A stretch of DNA of 64,000 bases from an uncultured Prevotellaceae bacterium (lineage in GTDB: Bacteria; Bacteroidota; Bacteroidia; Bacteroidales; Bacteroidaceae). Location of the stretch: the NCBI GenBank assembly GCA_947176895.1, contig CAMWSK010000010.1, positions 1-64,000 on the forward strand, given 5' to 3'. The notes beneath the pieces were generated by a model, which was not told where the DNA came from, searched no databases, and saw only the letters and a program-made list of their open reading frames with translations. A program made the translations under genes and the position numbers. Position 1 is the first letter of the stretch, and the number at the start of each line of letters is the position of its first letter. Below are positions 8,523 to 15,758 of the stretch, piece after piece.

Positions 8523-8554
8523 TTTGGAAGTAAAAACAAAAGCATCTATCTTTG
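8523..8554 (+). promoter_or_regulatory. Promoter of rubrerythrin
   Basis: TTTG (8523-8526), a 20-base spacer and TATCTTTG (8547-8554) form a full consensus promoter. Transcription should begin near 8560, which rules out in-frame starts at 8524 and favours the ATG at 8596. Confidence 0.7.
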
Positions 8555-8595
8555 CTATGAAAATATTTACCAACCATCTAACGACAAAACAGACT

Positions 8596-9141
8596 ATGGA
8601 AAAGAAGACTAAGTACAGCGGCACACAGACCGAGAAGAATCTGTTGGCAGCCTTGGCCGGTGAGAGCGAGGCACGTAACAAGTACACTTATTTCGCAAGT
8701 CGAGCCAAGAAGGACGGTTTCGAGCAGATTGCCGATTTGTTTCTGGCAACGGCAAACAACGAGAAAGAACACGCCAAACTATGGTTTAAGGAATTGTACG
8801 GCATCGGAACTACCGCCGAGAATCTGGCAGCTGCCGCCGAAGGCGAGAACTATGAGTGGACAGAGATGTATGATGGTTTCGCCAAGACGGCCGAGAAAGA
8901 AGGTTTTACAGAGTTGGCCCATAAGTTCCGTATGGTAGCTGCCATCGAAAAGCGCCACGAAGAACGCTATCGTGCTCTGCTTCACAACGTGGAGGCCCAG
9001 GAGGTGTTCCGCAAGAGTGAAGTAAAGATATGGGAGTGCCGCAACTGCGGACATATCATCGTGGGCACAGAGGCTCCCGAAATATGCCCCACCTGCAATC
9101 ATCCCCAAAGCTACTTCGAGTTGTTGGCAGACAACTATTGA
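8596..9141 (+). CDS. rbr: Rubrerythrin
   Basis: The 181-residue protein has an N-terminal ferritin-like four-helix domain with carboxylate and His ligands ([46 protein letters not shown]) and a C-terminal rubredoxin-type iron site with paired CxxC motifs (WECRNCGH and ICPTCNHP). Rubrerythrins reduce hydrogen peroxide in the cytosol of anaerobes using electrons passed through the rubredoxin domain. The start [15 protein letters not shown] is fixed by the promoter. The last 63 bases occur again, diverged, at 15496-15558 on the far side of the accessory island. Confidence 0.95.
   Translation: MEKKTKYSGTQTEKNLLAALAGESEARNKYTYFASRAKKDGFEQIADLFLATANNEKEHAKLWFKELYGIGTTAENLAAAAEGENYEWTEMYDGFAKTAEKEGFTELAHKFRMVAAIEKRHEERYRALLHNVEAQEVFRKSEVKIWECRNCGHIIVGTEAPEICPTCNHPQSYFELLADNY
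9079..9141 (+). repeat. Direct repeat, left copy (3' end of rubrerythrin)
   Basis: These 63 bases match 15496-15558 with four differences. The left copy is the functional 3' end of rubrerythrin and the right copy is a fragment. Together they bracket the AT-rich island. Confidence 0.9.
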
Positions 9142-9162
9142 TTCATACTTTTATTCATCCCT

Positions 9163-9217
9163 TATCGGCCATCAGGATTTTCCGCTGCACATGACGGTAA
9201 ATTCCTGATGGTCGATA
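9163..9217 (+). terminator. Hairpin after rubrerythrin, probable terminator
   Basis: Bases 9163-9177 pair with 9203-9217 over 15 positions with one G-T pair. Only a short T run (ATTTTG) follows. It sits 22 bases past the rubrerythrin stop. Confidence 0.6.
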
Positions 9218-9616
9218 ATTTTGATATCTCTTTGTCCAATATTCTACATACGCGTCAGATAATTGCAAACGGCCTACGGCCCACGCGAAATTTACAGGCA
9301 CGGGGATGGGACCTTTTCTTTGTATTTTTTATAGTAAAAATATAGAGGCATACGCTCTGTAAATGCCTACCGTCAGAAAGAATGCCTACAGAAAAACATG
9401 ACAAGAGCCGGGAAAAAAGGCTAGAGAGGTTATGCTCCGAGGCACCGTCGGAGCTCTTAACCAGTTGGCTTTGAAAGGACTTACATATTGAAAATTTCTT
9501 CTTGAAACATTCATTTACAGAACCTCAGGAAAGATTATCATATGATTCGATAGCAACAATTCCGACAAGATGTAACTCTTAAATACCGTTAATTTTAACG
9601 GTCCTCAATTATATTC

Positions 9617-9650
9617 TTTGCATTTAGGAAAAAAATACTTTGTACATTTG
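9617..9650 (+). promoter_or_regulatory. Candidate promoter of the caspase operon leader
   Basis: TTTG (9617-9620), a 22-base spacer and TACATTTG (9643-9650). If used, the operon mRNA would start near 9656 and carry a leader of about 465 bases. Confidence 0.5.
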
Positions 9651-9948
9651 CAGAATAAGATATACGGTTGAATCTGCAACAAGTAGAGAAAACAACACAG
9701 GAACACGTATTCACTCCTGAGTCCCCCTTAAAGAGGAAATTTGACAGAATACATCAGTTTAACAAAAACATCAGGAATTAAGAAACAGACATTAAAGACG
9801 CAAAGAAACGCATTGGGGTTATTAGCCTAAGCTATCTCCCCTCAGAGAACAAATGAGGTATATGCCTCTGTACATTAACTCGGCGTTTCCGTTCTGACTA
9901 CTTGAAAAGGACATATTATAAAATATTGGGCTTTTAGCTCTTGTTCTC

Positions 9949-10073
9949 ACTTCATTGAATACCGCCAAAAATTCATCATTCGGGAACAAGCAGACTGAAG
10001 GTTCACGCATATGGGCGTGGACTGTTCTGTGCTTGTAGAATGATAAGGTCACTTGGCGGTAACCTAATGAAGT
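9949..10073 (+). ncRNA. Long structured element just upstream of the caspase operon
   Basis: Successive complementary blocks form one extended hairpin: ACTTCATT (9949-9956) with AATGAAGT (10066-10073), TACCGCCAA with TTGGCGGTA, ATCATTC with GAATGAT, ACAAGCA with TGCTTGT, and CACGC with GCGTG at the tip. It could be a leader RNA of the operon, an independent small RNA or the remains of a palindromic element. Its class is unknown. Confidence 0.5.
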
Positions 10074-10121
10074 AACAAGCTGAAGAATGGTTCTACGCCT
10101 TTTTTATTGATAGCTAATCAA

Positions 10122-10676
10122 ATGAAAAAATTTTTTAATCGACTAACGATAAAGATGGCTTTATTCGTGGTCTTGTCGGGTAGCGTTGCAACAAGTTGTT
10201 CCGCCTATCCAAACAATGCAAGCAAACATGATAATACGACAACTGCAAAGGATTCCGTAATGCTCAAGGCATTGGGCGACAGCATTTATACCGTTCTTAC
10301 CGAGGCAAAGACGGTATCAGCGTCTTTGAAGTTGAAAACCAAGGACAACAATAATGATTCCATTGTTAATGTCAAAGTGTCGAAAAAAGACAAATACGTA
10401 TTGGATTTCATTCTTTCCGCCCCATCCAACTATGTGAGCGATGACACCGTATATGGCAAATATGTTCCAAATTTCAGTCTCACATTCAATGCTGCTAAAG
10501 GTCAGTCATGTATTGCAAATTTCGACTTCGGATTGGGCAAGTGGAATATATGTGATGCAAAAGGGAAAGAGATTGTAAGATACGACCTGCCTACTACAGA
10601 TGTGTTGAGGCTGGCTAACCAGTTATTCCCGGAGTACAAATATTATAATGAATTATTAAACCTGCCAAGAAAATGA
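10122..10676 (+). CDS. Exported lipoprotein of unknown function (first gene of caspase operon)
   Basis: The 184-residue product has a lipoprotein-type signal (hydrophobic MALFVVLSGSVATSC with the likely acylated Cys at residue 26). The remainder is predicted soluble and beta-rich, with alternating segments such as SIVNVKVSKKDKYVLDFIL and PNFSLTFNAAKGQSCIANFDFG, and ends NLPRK. I do not recognise the family. An in-frame TTG at 10107 is an alternative start, but the ATG at 10122 gives a normal signal peptide. Its stop overlaps the start of the caspase gene (ATGA), so the two are co-translated. Confidence 0.7.
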   Translation: MKKFFNRLTIKMALFVVLSGSVATSCSAYPNNASKHDNTTTAKDSVMLKALGDSIYTVLTEAKTVSASLKLKTKDNNNDSIVNVKVSKKDKYVLDFILSAPSNYVSDDTVYGKYVPNFSLTFNAAKGQSCIANFDFGLGKWNICDAKGKEIVRYDLPTTDVLRLANQLFPEYKYYNELLNLPRK

Positions 10677-11875
10677 AAAAGCTGTTCCTCTCCATGACAA
10701 TGGGGTTATTTACTATAGTATCTAACGCCCAGACAATCCATTGGCTTACCTTCATTGATACAGAAGATGCCCATGTCGGCAAGCTTGATGTGACAGGCAG
10801 GAATGTGCTTTACAGCCGTTTTGTCAATGTGATTAATGCAGCGTTGCACGATGCCGGATACAAATCAGACATTCATGACATTTATGACTCTGCCCTCTCG
10901 CCGGAAAAGTGCAAGTCAGAGGTATTGAATTTGAGATGTGATGATAATGACATCATCGTTTTCTACTACATTGGTCACGGAACACATGCCGCATCCGAAA
11001 ACAACTCATATCCGCAAATGCTTTTGGGATGTGACTTCTCAGAGGAACATAAATTCATACCATTAAAGTGGGTACACGACGAACTGAAGACGAAGGGCGC
11101 AAGACTAACCGCCACCATCGGCATGTGTTGCAATGTTGTTCAGACAGCAAGTGCAAAACGAGCACCTACCTTCTCTGTGAATTATGGAAATGTAGAATTG
11201 ACAGAAAGCGAAAGAACAGCAATTCAGAAAATGTTCCTTGGCTATCGTGGTGATTTTCTCCTTTCATCCGCTTCTGTAGGCCAGTCTTCAATAGGTGGAG
11301 AAACACCATTAGGCGCAATGGATTTATTTACAGCTGTTCTTGTAACGTTGTTCGAGGATATGTCGTATGATGGAGTACTTGATTGGAATGGTCTGTTTAC
11401 AGAAGTAAAAAATGTTGTTCACGGGTGCAGCAATGGCAAGCAGACTCCATTTTGGGACAATAATTTACAGCCGGCAAATACGCCTCAACCAGGAGCAATC
11501 CAAAAGCCTGTGGAGAAGATACCGACTGGCAACAATTCCAATCCAAGCCCTAAATCCAATTCTCAGTTAAATCTTAATGATAAGATGGCCGTGGTCAACT
11601 ACCTGACATCTTACTTTGATTGCATTATTGACAAGCGAAACAGCATTTCAAAGAGAGAGAATGCAGCCAGTGAGTTAAGACGAATATTCACAACCGATGC
11701 TGTTGTTAAGTTCTTGCCGCAAGACGGTAATACCGTGATTGACAAGGAAAACATAGATGATTTTCTTGAAAGGATATCGGGAAGCAGATTATTGGAAAAG
11801 ATTGCCCCCATATCATACAGAGTGAATGGAAACAAAATCTCACAAATCAGCATAAGGGAATGCTATAATAAATAA
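10673..11875 (+). CDS. Secreted caspase-like (clan CD, C14-type) cysteine protease
   Basis: The 400-residue protein has a Sec signal peptide (MKKLFLSMTMGLFTIVSNAQ), a caspase-fold domain (about residues 22-240), an Asn/Pro/Ser-rich linker (about 255-300) and a C-terminal domain (about 305-400). The caspase domain shows the His motif VFYYIGHGTHA (His102) after a hydrophobic strand, and the Cys motif TATIGMCCNVVQ (Cys152 or Cys153), the spacing expected of the clan CD His-Cys dyad. The C-terminal part looks like a small alpha+beta, NTF2/SnoaL-like domain (weak call). Export to the periplasm or cell surface distinguishes it from cytosolic defence caspases. The target is unknown. It is co-transcribed with four other exported proteins downstream. 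Confidence 0.75.
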   Translation: MKKLFLSMTMGLFTIVSNAQTIHWLTFIDTEDAHVGKLDVTGRNVLYSRFVNVINAALHDAGYKSDIHDIYDSALSPEKCKSEVLNLRCDDNDIIVFYYIGHGTHAASENNSYPQMLLGCDFSEEHKFIPLKWVHDELKTKGARLTATIGMCCNVVQTASAKRAPTFSVNYGNVELTESERTAIQKMFLGYRGDFLLSSASVGQSSIGGETPLGAMDLFTAVLVTLFEDMSYDGVLDWNGLFTEVKNVVHGCSNGKQTPFWDNNLQPANTPQPGAIQKPVEKIPTGNNSNPSPKSNSQLNLNDKMAVVNYLTSYFDCIIDKRNSISKRENAASELRRIFTTDAVVKFLPQDGNTVIDKENIDDFLERISGSRLLEKIAPISYRVNGNKISQISIRECYNK

Positions 11876-11880
11876 AAAAC

Positions 11881-12480
11881 ATGAAATCATTATATAAAAT
11901 AGTATTAGTTGTTGTCTTATCGGCATTTGCCACAACTTCATATGCGCAACAAGACATAGAAGAGATGATTAAATATCGTGCCGCAGAGAAAGTCAAACAA
12001 ATGTGCGATTACATAGAATTTATGGCCAATCCGCAAAATGGCACAGAGGTAAGGACAAGATACAAAGGTAAGGCGGTTCGCTTGTTCATTGCCAATTGTG
12101 AACCATACGAAGAAGATGGCATCCAGAAGAAAGGCGTGGAAATGGAAATTACATCCACATATAGAACCAAGCCAAGACGTCGTTTGATGAAGGACTATTT
12201 CACAGGACTTTTGAATATGAGATATTCAAAAGTAGAAATTAAATCCTCTGACATTCACGACATACAGGTGAGCGAATTGAGACAGATTGATGAGAACATC
12301 TTTGTATGTACGGCGGTATTTGTTCAGGTTTTTGTCGGCCACAAAGACGGCAAACCCGTTTATTCTGACAGAACGAAGAAAAGCGTGAAATGCTATGTGT
12401 ATCGAGAAGAAACAATGGATGGCGAAGAGTACATCGTCAAACTTGGAGATACAAAGGCATTAGATACAAAAAGACTTTAG
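11881..12480 (+). CDS. Exported protein of unknown function
   Basis: The 199-residue protein has a Sec signal (MKSLYKIVLVVVLSAFATTSYAQ). The mature part, AAEKVKQMCDYIEFMANPQNGTEVRTRYKGKAVRLFIANC and onward, has a helix followed by alternating strands, which suggests an NTF2-like alpha+beta fold similar in outline to the C-terminus of the caspase protein. There are no catalytic motifs I can name. It starts 5 bases after the caspase stop and is 2 bases from the next gene, so it belongs to the same operon. Confidence 0.65.
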   Translation: MKSLYKIVLVVVLSAFATTSYAQQDIEEMIKYRAAEKVKQMCDYIEFMANPQNGTEVRTRYKGKAVRLFIANCEPYEEDGIQKKGVEMEITSTYRTKPRRRLMKDYFTGLLNMRYSKVEIKSSDIHDIQVSELRQIDENIFVCTAVFVQVFVGHKDGKPVYSDRTKKSVKCYVYREETMDGEEYIVKLGDTKALDTKRL

Positions 12481-12482
12481 TT

Positions 12483-13292
12483 ATGAGTTACAAACAATCA
12501 CTATTTGCAATGCTCCTGACCATTTCAGGAGTATTGCAAAGCAATGCCCAGATAACCTCTTTCCTCAACGAGGAACAATTTCGTGCAAGTATCAATCTCG
12601 TAGATGATTTCATTGCTCGTTTCAATGGAGAGAAAGACAAACCCGGAACGAACAAGCAAGACAAAGACTACGAAACCAACAGAATCCTATATCTTTTCAA
12701 TGGGAAAATGTTCAAATCTTTTGAGGATCCGATGTTCTTGGAAGCAAAGAACTTTGCGGATTCCGTAGTCAAGAATAAAACAAAAGTATCATATAATGAT
12801 ACTACATGGGTGGCCAAGGCAGAATGTTGCGGCAGACTTAAAGGCAAGGAAATAGGTTTTACTCTCTATCTCACAGTTGAAAAGAGAACGGAAGAGATGT
12901 ATAAATGGGTCATAACGAAGGCATCAGGAGATGCTTTCAAACTCAAACCTGCCCGAAAAGCAACCAAGGCGATGCTTATGCCAGATGATCATGAGACCAA
13001 CTTTATGTCGTTGAACAGGATAACGACAGAGAGGGACGATTACATAACCTATTATGCCAGCAAACATTTCGTTGTTGACGAAACTTCTGTTTTCTTTTCG
13101 CTGGTTTACAGCGGTCAGTTGGATATAGAATATGTTTCAGATTTACAATTTGTTTTCCTGCAAGTTCCCGGATACAAGTTTTCCATTAAGCATTTTGAAC
13201 GCGAAACAAACAATGCTGGATGGCTTATCAATTCATTTGAAAAGTTCAGCGACAAGGAGAAGAAAGAATATTTAAACTATATTTTTATATAG
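12483..13292 (+). CDS. Exported protein of unknown function
   Basis: The 269-residue protein starts at the ATG at 12483 with a Sec signal (LFAMLLTISGVLQSNAQ). The mature part includes TWVAKAECCGRLKGKEIGFTLYLTVEKR and a C-terminal block LDIEYVSDLQFVFLQVPGYKF followed by AGWLINSFEKFSDKEKKEYL. The latter reminds me of uncharacterised Bacteroidales periplasmic proteins, but I cannot name a family. The segment around residues 95-150 again looks NTF2-like. It lies 2 bases after the previous gene and 5 before the next. Confidence 0.62.
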   Translation: MSYKQSLFAMLLTISGVLQSNAQITSFLNEEQFRASINLVDDFIARFNGEKDKPGTNKQDKDYETNRILYLFNGKMFKSFEDPMFLEAKNFADSVVKNKTKVSYNDTTWVAKAECCGRLKGKEIGFTLYLTVEKRTEEMYKWVITKASGDAFKLKPARKATKAMLMPDDHETNFMSLNRITTERDDYITYYASKHFVVDETSVFFSLVYSGQLDIEYVSDLQFVFLQVPGYKFSIKHFERETNNAGWLINSFEKFSDKEKKEYLNYIFI

Positions 13293-13297
13293 AAGAC

Positions 13298-14386
13298 ATG
13301 ACAAGAATTAAAACAATATTTTGCTCTATCATATTGGTAACAATGGGCACACACTTGTCAGCACAGGAATACGCCATGACCCAAGTGTCACAATTTGTCA
13401 ATTGCCTGTCCAAATGGGCATCAACCCAATGTGCAGAATATCGGTTTCAAGCAGAAGAATTGTGTAATGGCACCAAGAAAGCTATCGTGTGTGACGAGTT
13501 TTCACATATCATAAATAAAAAGGATAATCCCAATGCGCCACGTCAAAAAAGTTATGAACTTGAAACATATTTCAACAACATTGAGAAACAGGTGAACAAA
13601 GGCATCATTAATATTGCATATTCCAACATTAAAAAGGTGTCGAAAAGCGAACTTGCTTTTAGTGGCAATATAAGCGATAAGGATTTGCGACTCACAGAAT
13701 TTTATTCATGCAAAATAAAAGTGACAGGAGATATCCAGCATGAGGCCTATGAGTTGTTCTATGTCTATAAGAACAAAATAGCAAAAATTGGTGCATATGA
13801 GAAGAAAAAAGAGAAAATTGTAGTTGACTTCGATGACTTCCTTAATAATTATGAGGGCATCGGCTTCTCATATAATTACGGGAAACATTTTCCCATAGGC
13901 GGATCGTTAAACTACTCGTTTGAAGATGCACCGTTTATGCTGAGTGCCGACTTTGGAGTAAACCTTGACGGTGACAAATATATCATAGATAAGGTGGAAA
14001 TGAAAGACATCGTGAATTACGACAGAACCAAAAAGACCCTTGATCCCAAGTTCTTCCTGGCTGTAACGCCACAATTTTATATGAGGTATTTCGCTTTGGG
14101 CTGTGGTGTGGGATTTTTATGGATGGATGGCAATGAGGATACTGCGAATTATTCTTATGCAACCAGTAGTACTGGCTCTTCTTCAGTTACTGTTAGCGGA
14201 GGATATACTACAGACGATAATTCCGCAATATTGATAAAGCCTATGATACGCCCTGTTGCGAAAGCATTCATACCATTGGGGTCTAACGATTTATTCTTAT
14301 CAGTAAGTGTAGGCTATGATATGATTTTTGGATACAAGGAGAAAAACGGTATTAACTTTGGACTTGGTCTCCAGTGGAAGTTATAA
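13298..14386 (+). CDS. Probable outer-membrane beta-barrel protein with periplasmic N-domain
   Basis: The 362-residue protein has a Sec signal (IFCSIILVTMGTHLSAQ). An N-terminal half (about residues 25-180) with a helix-rich start (FVNCLSKWASTQCAEYRFQAEELC) is followed by a beta-rich half with alternating amphipathic strands (GIGFSYNYGKHFPIGGSLNYSF, PFMLSADFGVNL, LFLSVSVGYDMIFGY) that ends FGLGLQWKL. This is typical of a small outer-membrane barrel. It may anchor or export components of the operon (inference). No known family is recognised. Confidence 0.6.
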   Translation: MTRIKTIFCSIILVTMGTHLSAQEYAMTQVSQFVNCLSKWASTQCAEYRFQAEELCNGTKKAIVCDEFSHIINKKDNPNAPRQKSYELETYFNNIEKQVNKGIINIAYSNIKKVSKSELAFSGNISDKDLRLTEFYSCKIKVTGDIQHEAYELFYVYKNKIAKIGAYEKKKEKIVVDFDDFLNNYEGIGFSYNYGKHFPIGGSLNYSFEDAPFMLSADFGVNLDGDKYIIDKVEMKDIVNYDRTKKTLDPKFFLAVTPQFYMRYFALGCGVGFLWMDGNEDTANYSYATSSTGSSSVTVSGGYTTDDNSAILIKPMIRPVAKAFIPLGSNDLFLSVSVGYDMIFGYKEKNGINFGLGLQWKL

Positions 14387-14397
14387 ACAAAGCCATA

Positions 14398-15441
14398 ATG
14401 AATATGAAAACAATATACGAAATAATGGAAAAGCATCTCATCTGCACTATGATGTTGCTTATGAGTTTTGCCGTTTCGTCTTGCAAGGATGACAATGTCG
14501 GTGAGTTCGTTCTTACGGGAAATATAGAACATCTTATACCAGAAGGAACCTATAGTGTAAAGAAAACGGTGACAAGCGATGGACAATACATTACATTCAC
14601 ACCAAGCCTCAACTCCAACTTTGAATATTGGGGACTGACCTTAAAGCAGGTGGATTATTACATTGATGATACACTATACAGGTCTGAGAAAAATTCTCCC
14701 TGGGAAATAATGATTAACAAAGATGATATGGAAAAAGGCAATCATAAACTGAGAGCCGAAATGAGAATCGTAGGCCAAGCCTGTGATGATGTTACTTTGG
14801 TAAAGGAAGATGTATTCAACATACCTAACAACGGTGGAATTACAGAATGTCATGGGGATTTCTATATCGACTACAACTATATAACAAAAGGTGAAGAGCT
14901 TGTAATAACACCGGAGCTCGTTGCAAACCGCTCTACCGAGGGATGTGAATTTGATGAAGTCAAGTACTATTGGGACGGGAAATTAATCGCGACTTATACA
15001 TCATCACCATATACACTCCGATATAAAGTGGATGAAGGAATCGGAACCACTCATCAGGTAAGCGTAAACATAACCTATCATGATGTTTTCTCAAAGAATT
15101 TGTCATATAGCTGGCTTTACACCAATTACAAGATTTATTCTTCAGATGATTATTTCTTCTCCTGGAAGCTTAAGTCTGGTCGTAACGACTATAAGAATGG
15201 CGAGACTATTTCATTGGTAGCCAAACTATACAAAGGTGCAAATATAAAGAAAGATTTTGAAGTCGAATTCTATTTAGATAATGTGTTTATCGGCAGGTCA
15301 TTGTCATTCCCTTACACACTGGATTATAAATTGTCTCATTTATCAAAAGGTTCTCATGAGATAAAAGGTAAATTTATTACCAAAGACGGCAGTGGGTCAT
15401 CGAGCCAGACAAACGGAAAGATGATTATAATAACAGAATAG
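14398..15441 (+). CDS. Surface/periplasmic lipoprotein with three Ig-like repeats
   Basis: The 347-residue product carries a lipoprotein signal ending FAVSSC before KDDN. Three copies of one motif follow, near residues 85-125, 190-230 and 290-330: VDYYIDDTLYRSEKNSPWE, VKYYWDGKLIATYTSSPYT and VEFYLDNVFIGRSLSFPYT, the latter two followed by a Gly-His turn. These look like tandem bacterial Ig-like beta-sandwich domains, often used for binding at the cell surface. The ATG at 14425 would give a shorter signal and is equally possible. A TAACTTTG box at 14353-14360 could give this gene an extra promoter. It is the last gene of the operon. Confidence 0.66.
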   Translation: MNMKTIYEIMEKHLICTMMLLMSFAVSSCKDDNVGEFVLTGNIEHLIPEGTYSVKKTVTSDGQYITFTPSLNSNFEYWGLTLKQVDYYIDDTLYRSEKNSPWEIMINKDDMEKGNHKLRAEMRIVGQACDDVTLVKEDVFNIPNNGGITECHGDFYIDYNYITKGEELVITPELVANRSTEGCEFDEVKYYWDGKLIATYTSSPYTLRYKVDEGIGTTHQVSVNITYHDVFSKNLSYSWLYTNYKIYSSDDYFFSWKLKSGRNDYKNGETISLVAKLYKGANIKKDFEVEFYLDNVFIGRSLSFPYTLDYKLSHLSKGSHEIKGKFITKDGSGSSSQTNGKMIIITE

Positions 15442-15495
15442 GTGTAAAATTCCATTATCCCTTGTTATGTAGGGCAGGACTGCAACAGGAACAAG

Positions 15496-15558
15496 GAAAT
15501 ATGCCCCACCAGCAATCATCCCCAAAGCTACTTCGAGCTGTTGGCAGACAATTATTAA
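15496..15558 (+). pseudogene. Diverged 3' fragment of rubrerythrin, right copy of direct repeat
   Basis: The fragment repeats the last 63 bases of rubrerythrin (9079-9141) with four changes. In frame it reads [20 protein letters not shown] and a stop. One change turns a rubredoxin-site Cys into Ser, and the other three are silent (including TGA to TAA). It has no start or upstream part. The silent differences point to an origin from another rubrerythrin allele or paralogue rather than a very recent copy. Confidence 0.88.
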
Positions 15559-15581
15559 CTTACAGCAGTCTTTACGTTATA

Positions 15582-15616
15582 AAGCCCCAAATAGTCGCAA
15601 TGATTATTTGGGGCTT
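15582..15616 (+). terminator. Hairpin after the rubrerythrin fragment
   Basis: AAGCCCCAAATA (15582-15593) pairs perfectly with TATTTGGGGCTT (15605-15616). It follows the rubrerythrin fragment by 23 bases, as the other hairpin follows the intact gene, so it probably was the terminator of a former rubrerythrin gene. It now ends the caspase-operon transcript. The T run is weak. Confidence 0.6.
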
Positions 15617-15689
15617 ACCATATTCTAATACTTCTATTCTAGATAATGCCTTTTCATATCTATCTGTCATTTTTCTGATAAAAAAAGTA

Positions 15690-15697
15690 TACCTTTG
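15690..15697 (+). promoter_or_regulatory. -7 promoter box of the GH35 gene
   Basis: TACCTTTG lies 61 bases before the ATG at 15759. No good -33 box is visible. Confidence 0.45.
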
Positions 15698-15758
15698 CAA
15701 ACAGGAACAAACATTCCTCCCTAAAAACAAACCGAATATAACCATTATTTACTATCAA

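Larger units (their letters stand above)
9142..10121. other. Large non-coding region upstream of the caspase operon
   Basis: About 980 bases without a credible gene. It holds the post-rubrerythrin hairpin (9163-9217), a second hairpin (9428-9462: GCTCCGA/TCGGAGC with outer GGTTA/TTAACC), a promoter (9617-9650), smaller hairpins (around 9814-9840 with GGGG/CCCC and AGC/GCT; 9853-9866 with GAGG/CCTC) and a long imperfect hairpin (9949-10073) close to the first gene. It is visibly AT-rich. I recognise no known riboswitch, tRNA, SRP RNA or RNase P signature in it. Confidence 0.7.

Noticed and set aside
9822-10052. 76-codon minus-strand open frame upstream of the caspase operon
   Set aside because: It overlaps the paired arms of the long hairpin, has no promoter box or known motif, and its composition is like non-coding DNA.
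9949-10073. Retron or group II intron RNA
   Set aside because: No reverse transcriptase gene is present anywhere in the window, and no domain V-like or msr/msd end signature was found.
10673-11875. Caspase gene as part of a cytosolic abortive-infection defence system
   Set aside because: The signal peptide and exported partners argue against a cytosolic sensor-effector pair. No STAND, TIR, gasdermin-like or nucleotide cyclase gene is adjacent.
15462-15758. N-terminal extension of the GH35 protein
   Set aside because: It would translate through the rubrerythrin fragment and its hairpin in another frame. The ATG at 15759 starts a proper signal peptide.
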